This document shows positions 15,993-24,179 of a DNA stretch of 64,000 bases, piece after piece. Position 1 is the stretch's first letter. Each line of letters opens with the position of its first letter. Source of the DNA: JADKIH01 sp964595205 (lineage in GTDB: Bacteria; Bacteroidota; Bacteroidia; AKYH767-A; 2013-40CM-41-45); NCBI GenBank assembly GCA_964595205.1, contig CAZQOQ010000036.1, positions 124,001 to 188,000 of the forward strand. The letters are read 5' to 3'. The translations under genes and the position numbers were made by a program. The notes below the pieces were generated by a model, which was given only the letters and a program-made list of their open reading frames with translations, had not been told where the DNA came from and made no database searches.

Positions 15993-18734
15993 ATGCGCGG
16001 GTTTTTGTTTTTTTGTTTTTTTGTTTTTTTGTTTGAAGCACATGCCCAATCATTTTCTTACAAGGGAATTGTGCTGGATGAAAAAGGGAATGCATTAGCG
16101 TTTGCAACCATTGCTTTACTCGATCCTTCCGATTCGACGCTTGCCTTATATGCTGTCTCAAACTCAAACGGAAATTTCGAAGTGAAAAATATCAAAGCGG
16201 GTAGTTATATACTACAGGCGTCGTTTCTTGGGTATAAGACGAAGTATCGTGCGGTTAAATTTCCCGGTGAAGATCCGGAAAGTCTTCACAGCATTCTCAT
16301 GGAGCCTTCGCAGGTCGATCTGCCTGCGGCCCAGGTTGAGGCCGAAAGAATTCCATTGCTGATCCGGGGAGATACAGTTGAATATAATGCGTCATCATAT
16401 AAAACCGGAGCCGATGCCGTAGCAGAAGACCTCTTAAAGAAACTGCCGGGAGTTTCGGTCGACAGGAATGGGAACATAAAGGCGCAGGGTGAAGATGTAA
16501 AAAAAGTAACGGTCGACGGAAAGGAATTTTTCGGAAACGATCCAAAGGTGGCCACGAAGAATCTTCCTGCGGATGCTGTGAGCAAGGTTCAGGTTTATGA
16601 TACCAAATCGGATCAGGCGGAGTTGACGGGGATAAACGACGGGAAGCGCGATAAGACCATCAATCTGCAGTTGAAGGACGACAAGAAGAAGGCGTGGTTC
16701 GGAGAAATACAGGCTGGAGCAGGTACAGAAGAACATTTTCAGTCGGGCGCGAAAGCTTATCGCTTTACGCCGGAAAAACAAATTGCGTTTTTAGGCATGC
16801 TGAACAACATAAACAAGTTCGGTTTTTCCTTCAGCGATTACCTGGACTTCAGCGGAGGATTCAGAGGCGGAGAAGGATTTAAAATTTCCACCGGCAACAA
16901 TGATTTCCCGATCGATTTTGGCGAGGTTCAGAAAGGACTTATCACCTCCGGTGCGATTGGCGCAAACTACACAACAGAAAAACGAAAAGGCAACCGACTG
17001 AACGTAAGTTATCTTGCCAACGGCATAAACAAAAAAATGAACAGGGATGATAATTCCGAAAACTTTACGGGCGACGAAACTTTTTATTCCAGGCAAAATT
17101 CGTTTGACAATGAACGGAACAGGGCACACAGGGTAAACCTCGGATGGAAGAATAAGATTGATACCCTGCGTACGCTCAATGTAAGCGGTCAGGCTTCATT
17201 AAGCAGCAATTCAATTTACAATTCAACATCTGTATTTAATTCTTCAGCAGTTGATGTTGTATCGGATCAGCATTCTGAAAATAACGGAAGTGGTAATTCT
17301 TTCCTGGCAGATTTACATTCTTCATACCTGAAAAAACTTCAATCATCATGGAAATTATTCTCTTTCGAAGCGAATGGAAATTTCCGTCACACGCTTTCGA
17401 AGAATGAAATGCAGTCGTTGACCGGTTTTTATTTCCCGCCTTCGCAGCATTCGCTCAATCAGTTTCAGCATAACAACAACGACTACCTGAACATTGATTT
17501 TGAAGGAGGCATTACAAGAAAAATCGGCGGCATTTCTTATCTCGAAGGAAAACTTTCCGGCGGAATGCAAAACGAGACTTATTCCAGGGAACAGGGTCTC
17601 GTGCCGGATTCCGATGGTCTCATCGATTCGCTGAGCGGTGAATTGAACAAGAACTTTCAGTGGCTCGAACCGGCAATCGCATTCAGGAGTCTGAGTGAAA
17701 AAAGCCAGCTTACGCTCAGTGTCGGCGCATATGTTTCCGATATGTGGAACAGGCTCGATGATGGAAGAAGGAATGATTTTCAAAAAATTTATTTGCTACC
17801 ATCGGTCACCTGGGAAAAACAATACAGGGCAGGTCGTCGCCTTAGACTTGTGTATGATGCATCCGTGCTTTCGCCGGAAGCAGCAGATCTTTTTCCGCTC
17901 ACGAATTATTATAATCCCATAAACCAGGTTACGGGCAGCCAGAAGTTAATTCCCGAATTGCATCATGATGTGAGATTCCACTGGAATATATTCGACCAGT
18001 TTTCGTTCACATCATTTTTTGCGGGCATGCGTTTTAGTTATACGAAAGACAAGATCAGCTGGTCGAAAACCATCGACGACAACCTTGTGCAGCGTACATC
18101 ATTGATTAATGTTCCGGAAGATTACAGCGCTGCATTGAATGCAGAATTCTCCACACCAATTCGGAAGCTTGGTATTAATTTAACCCTGAATGCTGAAGAG
18201 CGATGGAATCAGACAAATACGTTTGTGGATGCTAAGCTGAATCGTAATTCAGGGTTTTCGCATATAGCAGGGCTATCGGTTGACAACCGCAAAAAAGACA
18301 AATGGGATGCTTCTGCCGGTGTGACGATGACTTTCAGTAATTCACTCTATACATTAACCGGTTCGATGAAGAATAAATACATCCGTGCTGACTTGTTTAC
18401 AGATTGTAATTTTACTCCGACTGAGAGGTGGCAATTTTCATTGAAGGCTGACGTGTCTCATTATTATGGTGAAGCGTTTAACGATAATGTGAAGGTTCCG
18501 CTTTTGCAGGCCGATGCTTCGTATAGTTTTTTGAAAAATAAAAGAGGGACATTGATTCTAAGCGGTTTTGATTTGCTCAACAGGAATTCAGGAGTTGAAC
18601 GGACAAGCGAATACAATTACCTTTTGGAACGCAGAACCGATATTATACAGAGATATGTTATGCTCTCCTTCAAATATAAACTGAATAAATTTAATTCTGA
18701 CAACAAAGTGGACGTGAAGGTGAATGGTCGTTGA
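15993..18734 (+). CDS. TonB-receptor-like outer membrane beta-barrel protein
   Basis: 913 residues. Signal peptide MRGFLFFCFFVFLFEAHAQ, encoded by an octanucleotide repeat (see the repeat entry). Residues ~22-105 are a carboxypeptidase-regulatory-like Ig domain (FSYKGIVLDEKGNALAFATI). Residues ~115-225 form a plug-like domain containing LLKKLPGVSVDRNGNIKAQG and VTVDGKEFFGNDP. The rest is a beta-barrel ending with RYVMLSFKYKLNKF plus a short tail. This is the 'outer membrane beta-barrel family' partner of GLPGLI proteins; energy coupling to TonB is probable, but no TonB box is certain. The substrate is unknown; iron, cobalamin, glycan or peptide uptake are all possible. Co-transcribed with the GLPGLI gene; the divergent two-component system is a plausible regulator. 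Confidence 0.9.
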   Translation: MRGFLFFCFFVFLFEAHAQSFSYKGIVLDEKGNALAFATIALLDPSDSTLALYAVSNSNGNFEVKNIKAGSYILQASFLGYKTKYRAVKFPGEDPESLHSILMEPSQVDLPAAQVEAERIPLLIRGDTVEYNASSYKTGADAVAEDLLKKLPGVSVDRNGNIKAQGEDVKKVTVDGKEFFGNDPKVATKNLPADAVSKVQVYDTKSDQAELTGINDGKRDKTINLQLKDDKKKAWFGEIQAGAGTEEHFQSGAKAYRFTPEKQIAFLGMLNNINKFGFSFSDYLDFSGGFRGGEGFKISTGNNDFPIDFGEVQKGLITSGAIGANYTTEKRKGNRLNVSYLANGINKKMNRDDNSENFTGDETFYSRQNSFDNERNRAHRVNLGWKNKIDTLRTLNVSGQASLSSNSIYNSTSVFNSSAVDVVSDQHSENNGSGNSFLADLHSSYLKKLQSSWKLFSFEANGNFRHTLSKNEMQSLTGFYFPPSQHSLNQFQHNNNDYLNIDFEGGITRKIGGISYLEGKLSGGMQNETYSREQGLVPDSDGLIDSLSGELNKNFQWLEPAIAFRSLSEKSQLTLSVGAYVSDMWNRLDDGRRNDFQKIYLLPSVTWEKQYRAGRRLRLVYDASVLSPEAADLFPLTNYYNPINQVTGSQKLIPELHHDVRFHWNIFDQFSFTSFFAGMRFSYTKDKISWSKTIDDNLVQRTSLINVPEDYSAALNAEFSTPIRKLGINLTLNAEERWNQTNTFVDAKLNRNSGFSHIAGLSVDNRKKDKWDASAGVTMTFSNSLYTLTGSMKNKYIRADLFTDCNFTPTERWQFSLKADVSHYYGEAFNDNVKVPLLQADASYSFLKNKRGTLILSGFDLLNRNSGVERTSEYNYLLERRTDIIQRYVMLSFKYKLNKFNSDNKVDVKVNGR
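16001..16034 (+). repeat. Octanucleotide (T7G) microsatellite in the receptor signal peptide
   Basis: Three perfect TTTTTTTG units (16008-16031), flanked by T5G on the left and T3 on the right. They begin 8 nt after the ATG and encode most of the hydrophobic core of the signal peptide. Gain or loss of one 8-nt unit would shift the reading frame. Confidence 0.9.
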
Positions 18735-18832
18735 GAAATGAAACGCTTTTTAAGTTTCTTTCATTCTGTTAAATGTTTTTCAACTTGGTCGATCCCCTTC
18801 GGCTCAGGGAACCTTGTTCTGCTATTTAAGAA

Positions 18833-20059
18833 TTAATTAATCTTGATTAATCTTTTACCATTAACTCCATTTCCGCTCTCGCAAAAGAAAAAATAAAAAC
18901 CATTTTTCAGATTACTTACATCGATAGCAGCCTTTCCTGCAAAATTATTATAATATGAAAGAACAACCGCGCCCGACATATCTGTTATCCAAACAGATTT
19001 TATCGGCAGCGAATTCGATTTTATATTCAATATCCCTGAACACGGCATCGGGAAAATTGAAATTGATGCATCCAGACTCTTCTCAGAAACAGAAGCCCAC
19101 AGATTCTCATCAAACCTAACCACACCGTGAGAGGAGGTACCCAGCCAGATTATCCCGTTTCGCTCAACGGTTACACACAACACAACATCATCAGGCATAT
19201 CGCTGTTTGTCGTATTCCAGGATGTAAAAAACGATCCGGTCTTTTTGATCAATCCTTTATCGAGCGAGCCCATGTAGACATTCTGCAATGAATCGATGGC
19301 GATTGAATTCAGCGAATTACTTTGTATGCCAGAGGTTGATGTATTGTATGCGGTGAAATTTCCATTTACTCCCCGGATGAGACCGCCGGAGGGACAGGCA
19401 AGCCAGAGGAAATTATTTGTGTCGCGCCCGATGGAGAGAATCGTATTATCCGGAAAACCTGTGCTGGTTGAAGAGTATGTATAAAATGAATCGTTAGTCA
19501 TTTTGCAAAAGCCGCCGTTAATGGTGCCAATCCACCGCACAGAATCATTTTCGAAGTTTACGGTTGCGACGTGATCGACAGGAATATCTGAATTGAGAAT
19601 GTTGTAGACCGTCCAGGCAGTATCATTGAAAAAATTCAACCCCTGGTTCGTGCAGATCCATTTATTATTCTGCGCATCGATGTTGACCGTGCGAATATAA
19701 TCTGACGATATGCCCGAATTGCTTTGCGTGAAAGAATTCCAGTTTATTCCGTCGAACGTACACACTCCGCCGTTTTGAGTGGATATCCATGCAACGCCAT
19801 TCCGGTCGAATGCAATATGTTTTAGGGAATTATCGGTGAGCCCGGAATTCCCGGTGTTGTATACTGTCCAGGTAGTGTCGTCAAGAATCGCCAGTCCGTA
19901 TTCCGTGCAAAACCATTTTCTGCCCAGGCTGTCGATCGAAATCCACCGGCATTGATTGTCAGGCAAAGGAGAATTGGAATAGTTGTAATTGATGAATGTT
20001 TGTGCGAATGAATTGCAGGTGGCCAGTAAGAAACAGATCAGCAAAACAGCACGATTCAT
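18833..20059 (-). CDS. Secreted seven-bladed propeller protein (Reg_prop type) with T9SS type A tail
   Basis: 408 residues from the ATG at 20057-20059; the open frame extends 7 codons upstream to a TTG, but the signal peptide MNRAVLLICFLLATCNSFAQ starts at the ATG. Seven repeats with the pattern ID-x-x-G-x-x-W-x-x-T-x-x-G-G-L follow (for example DRNGVAWISTQNGG, DAQNNKWICTNQGL, ERNGIIWLGTSSHG), as in the two-component-regulator propellers, here as a free secreted propeller. The C-terminal ~75 residues (ISIFPMPCSGILNI...IDVSNLKNGFYFF) are a T9SS type A sorting tail. It begins 32 bp after the lysyl-oxidase-like gene and is probably its operon partner. Confidence 0.85.
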   Translation of the reverse strand: MNRAVLLICFLLATCNSFAQTFINYNYSNSPLPDNQCRWISIDSLGRKWFCTEYGLAILDDTTWTVYNTGNSGLTDNSLKHIAFDRNGVAWISTQNGGVCTFDGINWNSFTQSNSGISSDYIRTVNIDAQNNKWICTNQGLNFFNDTAWTVYNILNSDIPVDHVATVNFENDSVRWIGTINGGFCKMTNDSFYTYSSTSTGFPDNTILSIGRDTNNFLWLACPSGGLIRGVNGNFTAYNTSTSGIQSNSLNSIAIDSLQNVYMGSLDKGLIKKTGSFFTSWNTTNSDMPDDVVLCVTVERNGIIWLGTSSHGVVRFDENLWASVSEKSLDASISIFPMPCSGILNIKSNSLPIKSVWITDMSGAVVLSYYNNFAGKAAIDVSNLKNGFYFFFCESGNGVNGKRLIKIN

Positions 20060-20091
20060 AACAACTAAACGAATAAACAATAAAACACTTC

Positions 20092-22167
20092 TTAATCGAT
20101 GATAAGTCGTTTATAAAGATTCTTACCCGAAGAGAGGATGTGAATATTATAAACGCCCCTGCTTATTGAAGAAATGTTTAATGTCTCTTCGAAAGTGTCA
20201 CCGGCAGAATGAATTTCTTTTCTCATTACGGTTTTTCCCAGGGCATCGATCAGTTCGATGACTGCATCCTTATCCTGATTTGTGAAGGAAATTATTACTG
20301 AGTTCTTCGCAGGATTCGGATAGACCACCAAAGAGCGAAGCACGGCAGCGTCGGCGATTGCATTAGGAAGAGACACGACGGCATCAACGGGAACTCTCGG
20401 GCTTGTGCAAATATTATCAGGAAGATGAATGTCCCAATCGTAGAAGAAATAATAATAGCCTGCATTCTGAGTAGTTCCCGTTATCGTGCAGAAATTTGCC
20501 AGCACAAACGGATATCCGCAGTTCGTGCCGGAATTATTCCGGTAAAGATCTCCGCCGGTTCGCGCGAGACGATAGTTGGTTCCGGGTGTAATCTGGAAAT
20601 CGAGAGTAACGACGTTTGCTCCGGCAACAAGCGTAGCGGGCATTGTTTGTAAAACATTGTTTCCCGAATCGCGCAATTCCACAATGATGTTTCCTCCGGA
20701 CGGGGAATATACTTTTACGGTATGAAGAGTGAACGAATTATAGCAATCGAAAATCAGTGACTCGTCACCTGAAAAATAACCACCGGATCCGGCAACGGTA
20801 TTGTCGGCAAGACCGAGACTAAATTGCGCGCCGGGATGAATTTCTCTCGACTGCGCGTAAAAAGTAGTGGTAGTATTAATCGGCGGTGTATAAAAAACAT
20901 CGCCGGTATCGAGAGCAACTCCGCCAACAGGCTGGTCGTACCAGGAAATTTCATTGGCTGAATTAGCCTGTAGCATTGCAACACCCGGAGTTGGAATGGT
21001 ATCGCCCACGACAGTCGGAGCAGCCGTTGGAGCAAGCACGTTGATCTGCACGGGAGTCGATGTACCCGTTCCGCACTGGTTAGAAACTTCGACGCTGTAT
21101 GTTCCGGCGGCATTTACCGAAATCGAATTTCCTGTTGCGCCATTACTCCAGTTGTAACTGACGTTTGGAATGTCGCTAATAGCAGAAAGAGAAACCGTTT
21201 CGCCCTGACAAAGATTGATGGCAGAATTACTGATGCTGATATTCACCGGTGTGGAAGCAGGATTCGGTACTTGTCTCTTCAGGATGTAAGGAGCTGCATA
21301 AACGTTATTCGAATCGTTTTCCTCGAGGAAGTTATGATTCGGATCCACTTCGCAAACGATGTAATACAAGCCGTTGCATACATTTGGAGGAATTGTAATG
21401 TACATGCCGGCGAGGGAGGTCCAGTATACATCCACATATCCGGAAGAAATTCCCTGCATAACAGGCGAACAACCATAATTCCCTCCGCCTAATCCGTAGT
21501 TTGGAAAGTTTGTTGACTGGTTCAATGAGTTGCCGTTGTCGTCGAGACAATGATTGGGATAACCGGGACAGGTTCCATAATCCATCAGGCAATAAGCAAG
21601 CTTTGTTCCTGAGCCGATGACAGGCCAGTGCAGTGGATTTGAGTCGAGGCTATCGCGTTCGCGCAATGTGTAATTTCCCCAGTTGTCGACGTGCATGTGA
21701 CTGTGTGTCGGGTGATACGTCATGGTTCCGGCGGGACGATCATAATATGACATGGTACCGTTGGAATTCCTGTGGAAGATTCTTTGATTGATCAATATTC
21801 TTGGATAGGTAACACCATCAGGACACATGGCGGGAGCGGTGCCAACAATTGTATCGGTGCCACAGACGAAAATATTTGTTGTATGAACTTCGAGAGGACC
21901 GTGGCCAACATTAGGAGTGGAAACGGTTACATACATTTTCCCGTTGTCGGCAGGGTTGGCATTGCCGGACTGGGCAAATTCGTTGATTCCAAAGTTGTCA
22001 TAATAAATATAGAATGGCGGGTGACCGATTTCAATATCCGGTAAAAGATCACAATCGGTTTGAGTGCTGTCTTTGCATTTGCAATCGGTTGCATTATTCG
22101 TAGTGCATTGTCCGTTTACGTAAATTGATGATGCTACTAACGCAAAAGCGAGTAGAATTTTTTTCAT
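20092..22167 (-). CDS. Secreted lysyl-oxidase-like protein with Ig-like domains and T9SS type A tail
   Basis: 691 residues. Signal peptide MKKILLAFALVASSIYVNG. Residues ~40-300 match the lysyl oxidase fold: the entry LPDIEIGHPPFYIYYDNF, the copper-ligand cluster HPTHSHMHVDNWGNYTLR (~152-169), and the late segment YIVCEVDPNHNFLEENDSNN. Lysyl oxidases are copper/quinone amine oxidases that oxidise lysine side chains, giving cross-links; whether the lysyl-tyrosyl quinone residues exist here needs an alignment. An Ig/SprB-like domain follows (~305-375), then a segment with SWYDQPVGG and a second beta-sandwich, and a T9SS type A tail (VVYPNPAKNSVIISF...INISSISRGVYNI). Exported to the surface; could cross-link surface or matrix proteins (inference). 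Upstream gene of a probable two-gene operon. Confidence 0.85.
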   Translation of the reverse strand: MKKILLAFALVASSIYVNGQCTTNNATDCKCKDSTQTDCDLLPDIEIGHPPFYIYYDNFGINEFAQSGNANPADNGKMYVTVSTPNVGHGPLEVHTTNIFVCGTDTIVGTAPAMCPDGVTYPRILINQRIFHRNSNGTMSYYDRPAGTMTYHPTHSHMHVDNWGNYTLRERDSLDSNPLHWPVIGSGTKLAYCLMDYGTCPGYPNHCLDDNGNSLNQSTNFPNYGLGGGNYGCSPVMQGISSGYVDVYWTSLAGMYITIPPNVCNGLYYIVCEVDPNHNFLEENDSNNVYAAPYILKRQVPNPASTPVNISISNSAINLCQGETVSLSAISDIPNVSYNWSNGATGNSISVNAAGTYSVEVSNQCGTGTSTPVQINVLAPTAAPTVVGDTIPTPGVAMLQANSANEISWYDQPVGGVALDTGDVFYTPPINTTTTFYAQSREIHPGAQFSLGLADNTVAGSGGYFSGDESLIFDCYNSFTLHTVKVYSPSGGNIIVELRDSGNNVLQTMPATLVAGANVVTLDFQITPGTNYRLARTGGDLYRNNSGTNCGYPFVLANFCTITGTTQNAGYYYFFYDWDIHLPDNICTSPRVPVDAVVSLPNAIADAAVLRSLVVYPNPAKNSVIISFTNQDKDAVIELIDALGKTVMRKEIHSAGDTFEETLNISSISRGVYNIHILSSGKNLYKRLIID

Positions 22168-22367
22168 TTAGGAAGTTATTTATGAAAGTTTGCCCCGGGT
22201 ATTTTAAACATATGCAAGGAAATAAATATCCGGGAGTTTTCATAATGACAAATAGTGGAATTTAGGGAAATTTGAGGGGGGCTGAGGCAGGCTGATAGAA
22301 AGACGGGAAGATATTTTGACGGATCTCATCTGCAGGTTTTCGCCAAGGACACTCCCGGAGGGATGTT

Positions 22368-22634
22368 TTAAGCGCTAACACAACACAGGCATCCTTGATA
22401 ATGCCTTGCAACGAGTGTGCTATCTTGTCCTGGCGCTCGCAGAACGTTAGAATTTATTCTTTCACGGTATTTATCGATCGTTCTTTTTGAGAAAGACAAA
22501 GTTTCCGCAATTTGTTTTGAACTTTTTCCCTGGCAGATTAAAAATATTATTTCTCGTAAGATTTGATTATGGTATTCACTGCAATTTAATTCTTTTTCTT
22601 TCTTATGATTTGTGGTTGAGAGGACCGGCTTCAT
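22368..22634 (-). CDS. Small LuxR-type helix-turn-helix protein
   Basis: 88 residues. Residues ~25-62 (LREIIFLICQGKSSKQIAE then TLSFSKRTIDKYRERI) are a LuxR/GerE helix-turn-helix. No receiver domain precedes it, and the usual C-terminal helix after the recognition helix is replaced by an unrelated tail (GQDSTLVARHYQGCLCCVSA). It is either a small free-standing regulator or the 3' remnant of a NarL-type regulator. It lies in an AT-rich patch beside a gene and its decayed duplicate. Confidence 0.6.
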   Translation of the reverse strand: MKPVLSTTNHKKEKELNCSEYHNQILREIIFLICQGKSSKQIAETLSFSKRTIDKYRERINSNVLRAPGQDSTLVARHYQGCLCCVSA

Positions 22635-22670
22635 AAAATTGTTTCTGAGATTAAATAAGCCATTAATTAA

Positions 22671-22900
22671 ATAAATTAAATTGTAGTATAAATACTATTG
22701 ACTTTTAAAAAACGGTTCAATTCCTTTACTCATTCATTTTAAAGAATTATCTTCATTCTGAATATTGAAATCTTAAATAAGATGAAACGAATGTTGATAA
22801 TAGTATTTTTTACTATGGAACAGTCAATGGCTTACGCTCAAGTAAATTTAGTTCCTAATCCGAGTTTCGAGTTGCACGACTCGTGTCCAAATACGTTTGC
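22671..22900 (+). repeat. Upstream copy of a ~225-bp direct duplication
   Basis: The promoter region, leader and first ~40 codons of the 317-aa secreted protein gene. It is repeated with about 85-90% identity by eye at 23771-23995; the 90 bp before the start codon are nearly identical in both copies. Confidence 0.85.
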
Positions 22901-23735
22901 GCAGATTAACTATTTATTAAACTGGAAGGCAATCAACATTTCTCCGGATTATTATCATAAGTGTTCTACAAATTCTGCAGTTTCAATTCCATATAATTGC
23001 AGGGGCTACCAGGAGACTACAGGTATATATGATAGCGCCTATATCGGTCTTGGTTTAAATCCGTATAATAATTTTACCCGCGAGATAATCGGTACAGAGC
23101 TAATAGATCCAATGCAAATAGGGCAATTGTATTATATTTCTTTTTGGGTTTCACCGGCATTTGATTTGGCACAATGTGGCGTAAGAACCAGTTGCTTTTG
23201 TGATAAGTTGGGGATTAAATTTTTTACTCATCCTGTAAATAACCAGGATTCACTCATAGATAATTTTGCACACCTGTATTCGGATACAATGTTTACAGAT
23301 ACAACAAACTGGATTTCATTTAGAGGAGCCTTTATTGCTGATTCCGCTTACACCTTTTTAACTATCGGAAACTTTTTTACTTCCCCTGAACTTAGTTATA
23401 TATGCTATAATTCAAATAGGGCAGCATACTATTTAATAGACAATATCTGTGTTTCAACCGATTCGAATGTTTGTTATAATACTACTTCACTACTAGAAAT
23501 TCCTACTCAAAAAACAACGCCACAATTATTTATTGACCGACTAAACAAAACTCTTCATATTAATTTCGAAATTAATTATACAGAAAAGAATAAATTAGAA
23601 ATTTTCGATTCCACGGGTCGTATAATTTTTTCTTCTCAATTATCAGAAAGCCACTCGGATTTCCCTTTTAATCATGCGCCCGGGGTTTATTTTGTTCGAA
23701 TTGATGATTCAACATTTAAAATATTAAACCCATAA
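22782..23735 (+). CDS. Secreted LVPNPSFE-type protein with T9SS type A tail
   Basis: 317 residues. Signal peptide MKRMLIIVFFTMEQSMAYAQ. The mature protein opens with VNLVPNPSFELHDSCPN, the start of a beta-sandwich common in Bacteroidota surface proteins, and continues with paired aromatic strands (YYISFWVSPAFDLAQCGVR, DTTNWISFRGAFIADSAYTF, AAYYLIDNICVSTDS) typical of a jelly roll. The C-terminal ~70 residues (LEIFDSTGRIIFSSQLSE, PFNHAPGVYFVRI) are a T9SS type A tail. Ligand unknown. The gene is AT-rich compared with its neighbours and is followed by a decayed tandem copy. Confidence 0.8.
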   Translation: MKRMLIIVFFTMEQSMAYAQVNLVPNPSFELHDSCPNTFAQINYLLNWKAINISPDYYHKCSTNSAVSIPYNCRGYQETTGIYDSAYIGLGLNPYNNFTREIIGTELIDPMQIGQLYYISFWVSPAFDLAQCGVRTSCFCDKLGIKFFTHPVNNQDSLIDNFAHLYSDTMFTDTTNWISFRGAFIADSAYTFLTIGNFFTSPELSYICYNSNRAAYYLIDNICVSTDSNVCYNTTSLLEIPTQKTTPQLFIDRLNKTLHINFEINYTEKNKLEIFDSTGRIIFSSQLSESHSDFPFNHAPGVYFVRIDDSTFKILNP

Positions 23736-23770
23736 ATTTATGAATCGACACGATTGGATTCCAGTATTCA

Positions 23771-23995
23771 TAAATTAAATTGTTGTATAAATACTATTGA
23801 CATTTAAAAACGGTTCAATTCCTTTACTCATTCATTTTAAAGAATTATCTTCATTCTGAATATTGAAATCTTAAATAAGATGAAACGAATGTTGGTAATT
23901 GTATTTCTTACTTTGAAACAGGCAATTTCTTACGCTCAAGTAAATTTAGTTCCTAACCCGAGTTTCGAGCTACATGATACTTGTCCGAATAGTTT
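23771..23995 (+). repeat. Downstream copy of the ~225-bp direct duplication
   Basis: Repeats 22671-22900: the same AT-rich promoter region, the same leader ending in TTAAATAAGATGAAACGAAT, and the same first codons, with scattered substitutions. Confidence 0.85.
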
Positions 23996-24099
23996 ATAAG
24001 TCAATATTAAATCAAGCAGTTAATGAGATACCACAACAGCTATATCGGGGGCTTTATATTGTTCAAATTAAAAATAAAACATATAAAATAATAATTTAA
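23880..24099 (+). pseudogene. Decayed tandem paralogue of the LVPNPSFE-type protein
   Basis: The ATG at 23880 opens a 39-codon frame (signal peptide and VNLVPNPSFELHDTCPNSL) that stops at 23997. Directly after it, in another frame, 24001-24099 encodes a T9SS-tail remnant (VNEIPQQLYRGLYIVQIKNK then TYKIII and a stop). The ~250 codons in between are deleted. The 5' part keeps the promoter and signal peptide of the intact gene upstream, so the pair arose by tandem duplication followed by internal deletion. Confidence 0.85.
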
Positions 24100-24110
24100 C
24101 TCCCCACATC

Positions 24111-24155
24111 AAAAAAAACTCCGTGACCGAAGGTGAAACCTTTGAAATCACGGAG
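24111..24155 (-). terminator. Rho-independent terminator of the metalloprotease gene
   Basis: On the minus strand CTCCGTGA (24155-24148) pairs with TCACGGAG (24126-24119) around a 21-nt loop, followed by eight T. It lies 25 bp after the stop codon at 24180. Confidence 0.9.
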
Positions 24156-24179
24156 TGAGCCAAATGGTAATTAAAGAAC

